A model generated the notes under the pieces. It was not told where the DNA came from and did no database searches. It saw nothing but the letters and a program-made list of their open reading frames with translations. A program made the translations under genes and the position numbers. 64,000 nt of DNA from JACCZX01 sp963791315 (GTDB lineage: Bacteria; Pseudomonadota; Gammaproteobacteria; Burkholderiales; Burkholderiaceae_F), in contig CAWBRQ010000006.1 in assembly GCA_963791315.1 (NCBI GenBank), forward strand, positions 186,001 through 250,000, in the 5' to 3' direction. This document shows, piece after piece, positions 17,077 through 26,198 of this stretch (its first letter is position 1; each line of letters opens with the position of its first letter).

Positions 17077-17586
17077 ATGCAACGGATCGTCACTGAACGG
17101 CTCACGATCAGGCCGTTCACGCTTGACGATGCCGCGTTCATTGTTGCGTTGGTAAATGACTCCGACTGGCTGCGGTTCATCGGCGACAAGGCGGTGAAAA
17201 CCGAGGACGATGCGCGTCGCTACCTGGTCGCAGGACCCATGGCGATGTACGCGTTGCACGGCTTCGGGCTGTGCGCGATCGAGCGAACCCAAGATCGATC
17301 GACGATTGGAATGTGTGGGTTGATCCGGCGCCAGGGTCTGGAGGACGTGGATATCGGGTATGCCTTGGTGCCGGAAGCACGAGGGCAGGGCTTCGCGCTG
17401 GAAGCAGCGCAGGCAGTTCTCGAACATGGGCTAACCACGCTGCGCATCGACAGGATCGTCGCTATCACTGATCCCGAGAACGCGGCGTCAACTCGCGTGC
17501 TCGAAGGGATCGGCATGCGCTTCGAGCGGCACATAAAGATGGGCGAGGGCGCTAAACGCGTTGCGCTCTACGCCGTGGGGCGCTAA
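17077..17586 (+). CDS. GNAT-family N-acetyltransferase (RimJ/RimL-like)
   Basis: This intact 169-residue acetyltransferase has the RimJ/RimL-type opening MQRIVTERLTIRPFTLDDA and the acetyl-CoA-binding segment VPEARGQGFALEAAQAVLEH near residues 88-107, followed by ITDPENAASTRVLEGIGM. Related proteins acetylate protein N-termini or small amines; the target here is unknown. It lies 75 bp after the TRAP operon and faces the Bug receptor gene. Confidence 0.88.
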   Translation: MQRIVTERLTIRPFTLDDAAFIVALVNDSDWLRFIGDKAVKTEDDARRYLVAGPMAMYALHGFGLCAIERTQDRSTIGMCGLIRRQGLEDVDIGYALVPEARGQGFALEAAQAVLEHGLTTLRIDRIVAITDPENAASTRVLEGIGMRFERHIKMGEGAKRVALYAVGR

Positions 17587-17637
17587 GGCGTTGACGCAAA
17601 CGAATGCCGGCATGGCAACGAGTTCGACGCCACCCCG

Positions 17638-18624
17638 TCACTCTGCTGTGATCTTTGCGTCGCGGATCACCTTGCCCCACTTGGCGGTCTCGGTGCTGAT
17701 AAACGACTCGAATTCGGCCGGCGTGCTCCCGACTGCGATCGTGCCCATCTCATCGAACTTCTGCTTGACGTCCGGCAGCTTGACGATGGCAGCGACCTCG
17801 TCGGCGACGCGCTTGATGACAGCCGGCGGCGTGCCGGCCGGAGCCAAGATTCCTGCCCACGTGCTGCCGGTGAAACCCTTGATGCCCTGTTCGATGAAGG
17901 TCGGCACGTCGGGCAGCGCAGCGAGACGCGTTTCGCTCGCGACTCCGATCAATCGCACCTTGCCGGTCTTGCCCGGATTGATCAAACCAACAGCGGCGTC
18001 CATGAACAACTGGATGTGGCCGCCCATCAAGTCCGTCAGCGCTGGCGCCGCGCCCTTGTAAGGGATGTGCACCATGCTGGTTTGCGTCATCGACTTCAGC
18101 AACTCGGTGGTCAGGTTGACGGCCGAACCGTTGCCGCTCGAGCCGTAGCTCACTTTGCCGGGATTCTTGCGCGCGTAGTCGATCAGATCGGCCGCGCTCC
18201 TGAACGGCGTGTCATTGTTAACCGCGGCCACCAGCGGAGAGATGCCGATCAAAGAAACCGCAGCGAGATCCTTCTTCGGGTCGTACGGCAATTTCGGATA
18301 CAGCGTGATGTTCGCCGCATAGGCCGCGATCACGACTGCGAACGTATAGCCGTCCGCGGGTGACTTCGCGAGAGCGTCGACGCCGACGATGCTGTTGGCA
18401 CCGGGCTTGTTATCGATCACGACCGGCTGCCCGAGCCGCTCCTGCAGCTTCTGCGTCACCAGCCGCGCGGTGATATCGGTGAAACCGCCCGGTGTGTAGG
18501 GCACGATCACTCTGATCGGCTTCGCCGGCCACGCCTGCGCGTCAGCCCGCGGCACGAGTAACGTCGCGGCGCCGGCGATGAGTGCACCGTTGAAACGTCG
18601 GCGGTTGATGGGCCTTGGATTCAT
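17638..18624 (-). CDS. Bug/TctC-family tripartite tricarboxylate receptor
   Basis: This is a periplasmic binding protein of the Bug family, very abundant in Burkholderiales. It has 328 residues: a signal peptide up to about LVPRADAQA (residue 30), then AWPAKPIRVIVPYTPGGFTD, the hallmark ligand-loop motif, and VGSTPAEFESFI near the C-terminus. Most Bug proteins bind carboxylates or amides. No TctA/TctB membrane genes are nearby, which is common for orphan Bug genes. Its ATG overlaps the ligase stop as ATGA, so it is co-translated with an acyl-CoA ligase that may activate the same compound. Confidence 0.93.
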   Translation of the reverse strand: MNPRPINRRRFNGALIAGAATLLVPRADAQAWPAKPIRVIVPYTPGGFTDITARLVTQKLQERLGQPVVIDNKPGANSIVGVDALAKSPADGYTFAVVIAAYAANITLYPKLPYDPKKDLAAVSLIGISPLVAAVNNDTPFRSAADLIDYARKNPGKVSYGSSGNGSAVNLTTELLKSMTQTSMVHIPYKGAAPALTDLMGGHIQLFMDAAVGLINPGKTGKVRLIGVASETRLAALPDVPTFIEQGIKGFTGSTWAGILAPAGTPPAVIKRVADEVAAIVKLPDVKQKFDEMGTIAVGSTPAEFESFISTETAKWGKVIRDAKITAE

Positions 18625-20229
18625 CTTGTCTCCTTCTGAAAACCTTGTTCGCTCACGTAGCGCTTGCGCAATTCGCGCTTGAGTACCTTCCCCAGTGCGT
18701 TACGCGGTAGTTCGTCGACACACACCAGATCGGCCAGCCGCTGCGTCTTGCCGACCCTTGCGTTCATCCATTCGCGCAAGGCGGCAGCGGAAATCTCGTT
18801 TCCGGCGCGCTGCACGACGAAGGCTACCGGCGTCTCGCCCCATTGCGCCGACGGCACGCCGACCACTGCAGCCTCGTCCACCGCGGCGTGCTCACGCAAC
18901 TGCGCCTCAAGGTCACTCGAGTAGATATTGAAGCCGCCGGAGATGATCATGTCCTTCTTGCGATCGAACAGGGTCAGAAACCCATCGGCGTCGAAGCGGC
19001 CGACATCGCCGGTGCGGATGAAACGCTTGCCGTCTGGCGCGCACCACTCGGCTTCGCGCGTCTGCTGTGGCTGGTTGTGATATCCGGTCATCATCGTCGG
19101 CGAGTGGCCGACGATTTCGCCCGCTTCACCGGCCGGCGACCTCGTGCCCGTGATCGTCGATCAGCCGCACGTCATGACCTTCAGCCGGCCGGCCCACGGT
19201 ATGCAACTTGTCGGGGTGACGGTGCGCTTCGAGGATGAAAGTGGCGCCGCCTTCGGTCATGCCATAGAACTCGATCAGTCCTCCCGGCCAACGCGCGAGC
19301 ACATCGGCCTTCAACGCTGCGGAAAATGGTGCGCTCGTGCAGAACTTCATGCGAAATGACGACAGATCGTGGCTGCTGAAATTTGGTAGCGCCATGATGC
19401 GTTGGTACTGCACCGGCACCAGCATCGTATGCGTTGCGCGATGCCGCTCGGCCAGCGCCAGATAGTCGGCGGCATCGAACTTCGCCATCAGTACAACGGT
19501 GCCACCCAGTCCGAGCGCGGGAAAGAACGCCACCAGCGTCGTGTTCGAATACAACGGCGTCGCCAAGACGGTGACCGCATCAGGCCCATAGCCGTACGGT
19601 GCGCCGCGCAGTGTGTGCATCCAGCGCATCACGTGCGGTTGCACGATACCTTTCGGCGTGCCAGTCGTGCCGGACGAGTAGATAAGGTTGAACGGCGATT
19701 CCGGCTTAACAGTGACCGGTAGCGGGGTCGCGCCCGGCGCAGCGAGCCAGTCATCGAACGGCGTTCCTGGTGCGCCGCCATCGAGCGCGATGCGAGGCGG
19801 TTTGAAATCAGCGGGCACGAGGGCCGTCGCGGTGGCATCAACGAATAGCAGTCGGGCATCGGCGTCGCGCAACATCGACGCGAAAGTGGTCGGCGTGACC
19901 GAAGGCGCGAGCGGCGCCACAAGCGCACCCGCACGCAGGCCTCCGAGGAAGAGCGCCGCCTGTTGTGGCGTTGTCGATCCGCACAGCGCAATTACGTCGC
20001 CCGCCCGCACTCCGTCGCGCTGAAGCGCGACAGCCACGCGATCCATCAGCGCGTCGAGCTCGGCGAAGGTGAGACAGCAGCCGTCCTGCACCAACGCGGG
20101 CTGCTGCGGTCGCGCCGCCGCGTGGTCACGAACGACATCGGCGATGTTGCGAAACGTCGTGTCAAACATGCGGCCGGGAACGCGCATTACGAACGGTGAA
20201 GGGTGGTGCGGTTCATTTGCGGTCCACAT
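18621..20229 (-). CDS. AMP-forming acyl-CoA ligase (one apparent frameshift)
   Basis: This adenylate-forming enzyme of about 535 residues makes an acyl-CoA from a free acid, ATP and CoA. Motifs in order: the P-loop-like YSSGTTGTPKGIVQ, YGMTEGGATF, RTGDVGRFDADGF, and the C-terminal catalytic Lys in LPRNALGKVLKRELR. I start at the ATG at 20229 (MWTANEPHHP). The frame shifts once at about 19133, between DDHGHEVAG and GEAGEIVGHSP, which read as one chain. Substrate unknown; coupling to the Bug receptor gene suggests an imported carboxylic acid. Confidence 0.88.
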
Positions 20230-20412
20230 GATGCGTCTCGACTGCGGCCAGCATAGTTGCGCTGATCGAGTATCGGGCTTGGCAGCGGCTGTCAGAAGGG
20301 GTCTTGTGCAAACGACCTGCAAGCCAAACCGGACCCGTAAGAGGGCGATGAGGGGATCTTTGAAAGGCCGCGTGCACTGCGTCGCTCGTAGGGTCGCCAT
20401 GCATTGAGTTAA

Positions 20413-20428
20413 CATAATGCACATTATG
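20413..20428. promoter_or_regulatory. Perfect inverted repeat in the ligase/lipoprotein divergent region
   Basis: CATAATG CA CATTATG is a perfect 7-bp inverted repeat with a 2-bp centre. It lies in the 287-bp gap between the ligase gene (minus) and the lipoprotein gene (plus), is A+T rich against a G+C-rich background, and has the size and look of a MarR-type operator. A possible minus-strand -10 hexamer, TATGTT, overlaps its edge. I see no other structure in this gap. No MarR gene is present in the window. Confidence 0.45.
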
Positions 20429-20516
20429 CGCAGTCACGATAGCGTCGGGGATTCTCCCGTGATAAGGGTTTCTCGGCACGCAAAATGCACTTCTCCCGCA
20501 AACGCGAGGTGTCTTA

Positions 20517-21137
20517 ATGCAAACAACAAGTCGAGTGTTTTTTCTTTCCAGCGCCGTATTGCTGTCCGCGTGCGCGACAACGCGAATGGATGCGCAGTGG
20601 ATGAATCCTGATTACCAGGGAAAGAATGTTCGCGGCGCGTCAGTCCTTGTGGCGTGTGAAGCGCCCGACTTAACGGTGCAGCGTATTTGCGAGGATCAGC
20701 TGGCGGCCGCTGTCTCCGCGCGGGGGGCGAAGCCCACTTTGAATTCGCAGCTGTCTCCCGCAACCCCGTCCGTAGGGAGCGATCCGTATCTGGCCGCTGC
20801 TAAGCGGGTCGGTGCTGGTGCGATTGTCCGAATGACCCTGAACGCTAGCCAGCCGGTAGCGGTCGATAGCGGGCCTTCAATCGGGATCGGGGTCGGCGGT
20901 AGTTCTGGTGGCTACCGCGGCGGAGGCAGCTTCGGAGGCGTCGGTATTGGGTTCCCAATTGGGGGCGCGCGCGTTAGTCAGGCGTTCGGCGCGGAAACGG
21001 CGCTGATCGATCCAGCCAATGGGGCGACGATGTGGTCCGGCCGCGCCAGCAGTTCGACTGCCCAAGATGTAACCGGGCAAATCTCCGAGCTAGCGCAAAC
21101 CACGGTGGGTGCACTTCAAGGAGCGGGACTCTTGTAG
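20517..21137 (+). CDS. Glycine-rich lipoprotein of unknown function
   Basis: The 206-residue product begins with a lipoprotein signal whose lipobox LLSAC places the acylated Cys at residue 19. The mature protein starts with ATTRMDAQWMNPDYQGKNV and a segment around VLVACEAPDLTVQRICEDQL, then a glycine/serine-rich stretch at about 121-148 (GIGVGGSSGGYRGGGSFGG), and ends with PANGATMWSGRASSSTAQDV. The ending resembles the WxGxA pattern of DUF4136-like lipoproteins, but I cannot assign it firmly. It is probably anchored in the outer membrane. It converges on tatD with a 9-bp gap. Confidence 0.8.
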   Translation: MQTTSRVFFLSSAVLLSACATTRMDAQWMNPDYQGKNVRGASVLVACEAPDLTVQRICEDQLAAAVSARGAKPTLNSQLSPATPSVGSDPYLAAAKRVGAGAIVRMTLNASQPVAVDSGPSIGIGVGGSSGGYRGGGSFGGVGIGFPIGGARVSQAFGAETALIDPANGATMWSGRASSSTAQDVTGQISELAQTTVGALQGAGLL

Positions 21138-21146
21138 CACGCGACT

Positions 21147-21991
21147 TTAACGGTCGGCCGCAACCGACTGATTTATTGCGCTTTTCGAGAACACTTGATT
21201 CTCTGCCTTCGCATACGATTTATTGCCCAAGAGCCTGAAAAGCTTAAGAAAATTAGACGTCGAGGCTGCAGCCACCTCGTCGACGCTCACGTCTCTTCAG
21301 TTCAGCCACCTTCTCGGCAACTTTCGGCACGAAGCCAGGCTCATTTGTCTTACCGCGATAGGGGACCGGCGCCAGATACGGCGAGTCGGTCTCGATCAGC
21401 AGTCGCTCCAGCGGTACAGCACGCGCGACTTCGTGCAACTCGCGCGCATTCTTGAAAGTGACAATTCCCGAAAACGAGATGTAGAAGCCGAGCTTCATAG
21501 CGCGCCTCCGCGACCGCAAGCGATTCGGTAAAGCAGTGCATGACGCCACCTGGCTCGTGTGCGCCCTCCTCCTGCATCAATCTGATCGTGTCCGCTGACG
21601 ACGACCGGGTATGAATGATCAGAGGCTTGCCGCAGCGACGCGCCGCTCGAATGTGCGTGCGGAAGCGACTGCGCTGCCATTCGAGTGGCTCCTGCAGGCG
21701 GAAGTAGTCGAGTCCTGTTTCGCCGATCGCAACAACCTTCGGATGGTCAGCCAGCGCGACGAGCTTGTCGATCGTCGGCTCGTCAGTGTCCTGATAGTCC
21801 GGATGCACGCCGACCGAGCAGACTATGTGGTCGTGTTGTTCCGCTACGGCGAGCACGGCAGGAAACTCCGTCAGCGTGGTGCAAACGTTCAGCGCTGCGA
21901 CAACCTTGTTGTCGCGCATTCGCTGCAATACGCCCGGCAGGTCCTGCGCGAGTTCCGGAAACGACAAGTGACAGTGGGAATCGACGTACAT
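21147..21991 (-). CDS. tatD: TatD-family metal-dependent deoxyribonuclease (two apparent frameshifts)
   Basis: TatD/YcfH-type hydrolases are TIM-barrel 3'-5' exonucleases. The N-terminal metal motif MYVDSHCHLSFPELAQ, GETGLDYFR, IIHTRSS and GGVMHCFTES are in the first frame; the frame changes at about 21502 and continues AMKLGFYISFSG and IETDSPYLAPVPYRGKTNEP, which supplies the last metal ligand Asp. A second change near 21295 restores VSVDEVAAASTSNFLKLF, the usual C-terminus, so I end the gene at 21147 and not at the earlier out-of-frame stop. It closes the mltG-tmk-holB-pilZ-tatD block. Confidence 0.88.
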
Positions 21992-21996
21992 GAACG

Positions 21997-22425
21997 TCAG
22001 CTGCCGGCCGTTAGGCCGGAGCGCGCGATTCTAGAGTCTACAGACGTGTGTGTCGGGCGAGCTGACTTCAGAGCGCCACCGAGTGCATCTTCAATGCGCT
22101 TGCGTGCGTTGATGCCAGTTTCATCGGACGGAAAATGCACGCCGATGCCAGGCGTCTTGTTGCCGCCTGCTGCGGGACTGATCCAAACCACTTTGCCGGC
22201 GACGGGGATGCGAGTTGGGTCATCGAGCAACGTCAGGATCAGATAGACATCATCGCCCAACTGGTACGGCCGCGTCGTCGGAACGAACATGCCACCGCTT
22301 TTCAGATACGGCATGTAGGCGGCATACAAAGCAGCCTTTTCCTTGATTGACAGCGATAGAACAGCCGGCCGCGCGCCACCTGGTGCCGCGGCCTGTCCGT
22401 TTCCGCCCTTGCCGCCGTCGTTCAT
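21997..22425 (-). CDS. pilZ: PilZ-domain protein (type IV pilus PilZ-like)
   Basis: This 142-residue protein carries one PilZ domain, near residues 24-115: SLSIKEKAALYAAYMPYLKS and GGMFVPTTRPYQLGDDVYL followed by GKVVWISPAAGG. It has the short form found in the PilZ of type IV pilus biogenesis, lacking the RxxxR and DxSxxG c-di-GMP motifs, so it probably acts through protein partners such as PilB and FimX. The gene is coupled to holB through an ATGA overlap, the standard location of pilZ in this group. Confidence 0.88.
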   Translation of the reverse strand: MNDGGKGGNGQAAAPGGARPAVLSLSIKEKAALYAAYMPYLKSGGMFVPTTRPYQLGDDVYLILTLLDDPTRIPVAGKVVWISPAAGGNKTPGIGVHFPSDETGINARKRIEDALGGALKSARPTHTSVDSRIARSGLTAGS

Positions 22426-23510
22426 CTTGCCGTACCCGCTCCTTGTGGCCGCATCGCTTCGGCATAACCGAGCAACGCACTTTCAATTACCAGACGTGCG
22501 TTCAGCGGATGATCGCTGACCGCTTGGGTTTGCGCTAGTGCCGCGGCCCATTCAACGACGCGCACAGGCTCAACCGTCCGGCCGAGCGCCGCAAACTGGC
22601 GTTGGTGTTGTGGATAGTAACGAACGCGTCCCGCTAGCCTTTCCGCTAATAAGTCCCATCCCCACCGCTGTAACAGACGGATCGCCGGCGCCACGGCGAT
22701 GTCTTTCGGGACCGCGCTGACGATCTGAGCGCCCGTTAGAGCAGCGCCCCGGGTGAGCAGCTGGATCAGCGCCTCGTGCAGCGCAGGATCAAGCGTCTGG
22801 CGCGCATCGGCTGTCGCTTTCCCTTCGATGTCCATGTGGCGCACCGCCCGCCTCTGCCAGCTTTGCCTCGGCTCGCTCGACACCGTTCGATTGCAGCCAC
22901 GCGAGTGCCTGCGCATGACTCGGAATCGGAGCGCGCAGCAGTACACACCGCGACAGGATCGTCGGCAGGACTGCATCGAGCTGGTCGCTGACCGCGAGAA
23001 ACGTAACGCCGGGCGGAGGCTCCTCCAGCACCTTCAGGAGCGCGTTCGCAGCGGGCGCATTCAACGCCTCCGCCGGCAACAGCAACACGACGCGGCGGCC
23101 GCCGCGATGCGACGAGATCGCAAGAAATTCGCTGATCTTGCGCACCTGGTCAATCACGATCTCGCGGCTTGGCTTGGTTTTGTTTGAGCGCGTTTCGGCT
23201 CGGTCGGTTTCGCGAGTCTTCGCCATTGCCGTCGGCGTCATCGCGATCCGGCATCAAGGCTGCCGGCGTCAGCCATCGCAGATCGGGGTGGTTATCGGCG
23301 GCTATCAGTTGGCACCCGGCGCAGCGGCCGCACGGCGTCGCCTCAACCGGCGACTCGCATAGCAGTAGCTGCGTATAGGCCTTCATCAGAGTGACGCTTG
23401 CCGATGCCGCGTCCTCCGTGCAACAACAGGGCGTGCGGCAGCCGCTCGCGCCATCCCACCAGCTGCGACCACAGCTCGTGCTGCCACGGCAATGGCGCTA
23501 GCCGTTCCAT
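22422..23510 (-). CDS. holB: DNA polymerase III delta-prime subunit (several apparent frameshifts)
   Basis: HolB is part of the clamp loader at the replication fork. The start at 23510 (MERLAPLPWQHELWSQLV) overlaps the end of tmk by 13 bp. HALLLHGGRGIGKR is the degenerate P-loop; the frame then shifts near 23400 to MKAYTQLLLCE, and the zinc-binding cysteines appear in CGRCAGCQL. After a further shift at about 23170 comes IDQVRKISEFLA, then ANALLKVLEEPPPG and LPTILSRC, which is the SRC motif of clamp-loader subunits. A last shift near 22845 leads to the collar domain ending at 22422. As the gene is essential in bacteria studied, the breaks are best read as sequence error. Confidence 0.85.
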
Positions 23511-24115
23511 TGCCGCATCAGGTGATCGAGTTGATCACGCACAACGTCGCGCTCCTGCGCACCATCGACGATGAAGAAACGCGCCGGATTTGCAGCGGCT
23601 CTTTTCAGGTACATCGCGCGCACCGCGCCAAAGAATGCAATCGGCTCGGCTTCAAACCGATCGGCGGAACGCGCCTGCGCCAGCCGCTTCGCTGCTACTT
23701 CGGGCGCAACATCGAACAGAATCGTCAAGCTGGGCTGCAAGTCCGGATGCACCCATTGCTCGAGTTCTGCGATGGCGCGCTCGTCCATCCCGCGGCCGCC
23801 GGCCTGGTAGGCATAGGTGGCGTCGGTAAATCGATCGCATAGGACCCATTGCCCCGCTGCAAGCGCAGGCCGAATGACCTTCGCCAGATGCTCGGCGCGC
23901 GCCGCGAACATCAACATCGTCTCGGTCTCGCGGGTCATCGGCTGATTCAGCACCAGCTCACGCAACGACTCACCCAACGGTGTTCCGCCGGGCTCGCGCG
24001 TCAACAGTGGCATCACGCCGCGCGTACGCAGTGTGGCGGCGACCGCATCGATGTGCGTGCTCTTACCCGACCCGTCGATGCCCTCGAACGTCACGAATCG
24101 GCCACGCTCACTCAT
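23498..24115 (-). CDS. tmk: Thymidylate kinase
   Basis: Thymidylate kinase phosphorylates dTMP to dTDP for DNA synthesis. The protein is intact at 205 residues. It shows the P-loop FEGIDGSGKST at about 8-18, LTREPGGTPLGE, and DRFTDATYAYQAGGRGM with the DRF/Y triad. I start at 24115, not at the ATG four codons upstream, because this ATG overlaps the mltG stop as ATGA. It sits between mltG and holB as in most betaproteobacteria. Confidence 0.96.
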   Translation of the reverse strand: MSERGRFVTFEGIDGSGKSTHIDAVAATLRTRGVMPLLTREPGGTPLGESLRELVLNQPMTRETETMLMFAARAEHLAKVIRPALAAGQWVLCDRFTDATYAYQAGGRGMDERAIAELEQWVHPDLQPSLTILFDVAPEVAAKRLAQARSADRFEAEPIAFFGAVRAMYLKRAAANPARFFIVDGAQERDVVRDQLDHLMRQWNG

Positions 24116-25131
24116 CGGCGGCAACACCTCTGATAGGCATCGACAGCGCGATTGTGTTCGGCCAGCGTTGCTGAGAAGTGCGAGGTGCCGTCGCCGCGCG
24201 ACACGAAGTACAGCGCCGAGGTGTTGGCCGGATTCAACGCTGCTTCGATCGATGCCCGTCCGGGTAGCGCGATCGGCGTCGGCGGTAACCCGGCGCGCGT
24301 ATACGAGTTGTACGGCCCATCGGCGAGCAGATCGCGCTTGCGCAAGTTACCGTCGAACGAAGGCCCGATTCCGTATATCACCGAGGGATCGGTCTGCAGC
24401 AGCATGCCCTGTCGTAGGCGATTGACGAAAACGCCGGCAATCATTGCTCGCTCCGCGGCCTGCCCGGTTTCCTTTTCGATGATCGACGCCATCGTCAGCG
24501 CCTCGTACGGGCTGGCGTATGGCAGGTCTGCCTTCCTAGCCGCCCACGCGTCCTGCAGCAGTTTCATCTGCGCCCGGTACGCCTGCCGGTAGATGTCGAG
24601 ATCCGATGTGCCGGGGTCGTAGACGTACGTTTCCGGTGCGAACAGGCCTTCGGGATGCGTCTCGCCGGCGCCGATCGCCTTCAGCAGTTCTTCGACTGAC
24701 ATCCTTGCCGAATCCTGCTTCAGCTGCGTTTGCGCCGCCAGCAAAGCGCGCAGCTCGCGAAACGTGATGCCATCCACCACCGTCAGTCGCTCGCGGATAA
24801 CGTCGCCCGCGCGCAGCTTTGCAAGTAGCCCGGCGAGCGTAATTCCGCGGTCGACTGCATAGCGCCCCGCGCGCAGTGACTGTGCGGTTCCGGTGAAGCG
24901 CGCTGCCGCGACCATCGCGTCCGCGTTCAATTCAATACCGGCCGCCTGCGCCGCGTGCGCGATGCTCCGCACCGAACTGCCGGCGGGAACGCGGAGCTCG
25001 ACGCGATCGGATTTGAACGGCAGCGGACGCTCAAACAGGTACCAACGCCCCACCATTCCCGCGGCAAACAGCGCGCTGCCGGCAAACAGCAGAAGACTGA
25101 CCCATGCGCGCGCACGGCTTCGCTTTTTCAT
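24112..25131 (-). CDS. mltG: Endolytic murein transglycosylase MltG
   Basis: MltG cuts nascent glycan strands in the periplasm and is thought to set their length. The 339-residue protein has one N-terminal membrane helix near residues 9-27 (AWVSLLLFAGSALFAAGMV), a LysM-like region, and the YceG catalytic domain. MASIIEKETGQAAERAMIAG near residue 214 contains the catalytic Glu; LQTDPSVIYGIG and SYTRAGLPPTPIALPG follow. The reading frame is clean. It heads the mltG-tmk-holB-pilZ-tatD block and diverges from ygfZ. Confidence 0.95.
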   Translation of the reverse strand: MKKRSRARAWVSLLLFAGSALFAAGMVGRWYLFERPLPFKSDRVELRVPAGSSVRSIAHAAQAAGIELNADAMVAAARFTGTAQSLRAGRYAVDRGITLAGLLAKLRAGDVIRERLTVVDGITFRELRALLAAQTQLKQDSARMSVEELLKAIGAGETHPEGLFAPETYVYDPGTSDLDIYRQAYRAQMKLLQDAWAARKADLPYASPYEALTMASIIEKETGQAAERAMIAGVFVNRLRQGMLLQTDPSVIYGIGPSFDGNLRKRDLLADGPYNSYTRAGLPPTPIALPGRASIEAALNPANTSALYFVSRGDGTSHFSATLAEHNRAVDAYQRCCRR

Positions 25132-25229
25132 TGGAGCAAGATCATGGGAACATCAAAGAAGACGAAACGACTAAGCAACTGGCCTACTTATATTAATCTG
25201 CGGACTCAACTCCTACGACAAAGGCTGCC

Positions 25230-26186
25230 GTGTCTGCCCTCGCCTCTTCTGTTCAAGCGACCGTTCTGGCGCCGCTGCCGGAGCTCGGCGTCGTTTGCGT
25301 CAGCGGCACAGACGCGGTTTCGTTCCTGCAATCGCAGTTAACGAACGACGTTTCTCGCCTGACACTGGCTCAGGTGCAGCTGTCAGGCTATTGCACGCCA
25401 AAGGGCCGGTTGCTGGCGACCTTTCATCAGTGGCGCACGGATGATGGCGTGTTCCTGCGCATGCCGCGTGAAATCATCGGCTCGATCGTCAAGCGGTTGT
25501 CGATGTTCGTGCTGCGTGCGAAGGCCAAGGTGACCGATGTCAGCGATGAATGGGCGACGTATGCACTCCTTGGCGAAAGCGCGGACGTGCTGTACGACGC
25601 AGGACTATCGTCGCCCGACGCACCGTGGACATCGACCACGGCGAACTCTGTTCGGGTTGACCGTTTACTGCCGACGCCCGACGGCGTTGTCCGCTGCTTG
25701 CTGACGTTGCCGAGTGCGTCGCCCTTGAGAATATCCGAAGAAGTGGGTCGCGTCGCGAGCAGCCGTTGGTGGTTGAGTGAAATCGACGCTGCGGTTCCGA
25801 CGGTTTTTGCGGCGACTCAGGAGAAATTTGTTCCGCAAATGATCAATCTCGAGGTACTGGGCGGCGTGGACTTCAAGAAAGGCTGCTACCCAGGCCAGGA
25901 GATCGTCGCGCGTAGCCAGTATCTGGGCAAGCTGAAGCGGCGCATGAATGTTGCGGACGTTAACGCGACTGATGTTCAACCCGCGGCCGACGTCTATCAC
26001 AACGGAGCCGCCCAGCCGATCGGCACCGTCGTGATGGCCGCTGCATCGGCGGAGGGAGGCAGCTCACTACTGTTCGAAGCGCCGCTCGATCGACTCGAGT
26101 CGGGCTCGCTTCATCTGCAAAGCGTCGACGGCCCGCGGCTCTCGGTGCGTCCGCTACCGTATGCGCTGTTCGATCCGACGGAGTAA
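25230..26186 (+). CDS. ygfZ: Folate-binding tRNA-modifying protein YgfZ
   Basis: YgfZ is a tetrahydrofolate-binding protein needed for the activity of certain iron-sulfur enzymes, including the tRNA methylthiolase MiaB. The 318-residue product carries the signature FKKGCYPGQEIVARSQYLGK near residues 210-229, including the functional Cys, and an N-terminal GcvT-like half with SFLQSQLTNDVSRLT. Divergence from mltG is a conserved arrangement in Burkholderiales. The frame is intact. Confidence 0.95.
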   Translation: MSALASSVQATVLAPLPELGVVCVSGTDAVSFLQSQLTNDVSRLTLAQVQLSGYCTPKGRLLATFHQWRTDDGVFLRMPREIIGSIVKRLSMFVLRAKAKVTDVSDEWATYALLGESADVLYDAGLSSPDAPWTSTTANSVRVDRLLPTPDGVVRCLLTLPSASPLRISEEVGRVASSRWWLSEIDAAVPTVFAATQEKFVPQMINLEVLGGVDFKKGCYPGQEIVARSQYLGKLKRRMNVADVNATDVQPAADVYHNGAAQPIGTVVMAAASAEGGSSLLFEAPLDRLESGSLHLQSVDGPRLSVRPLPYALFDPTE

Positions 26187-26198
26187 GCGAGACACCCG

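Noticed and set aside
21147..21991. tatD as a true pseudogene
   Set aside because: Both breaks are one-base and the C-terminal family sequence is complete in the adjacent frames; error is more likely than decay.
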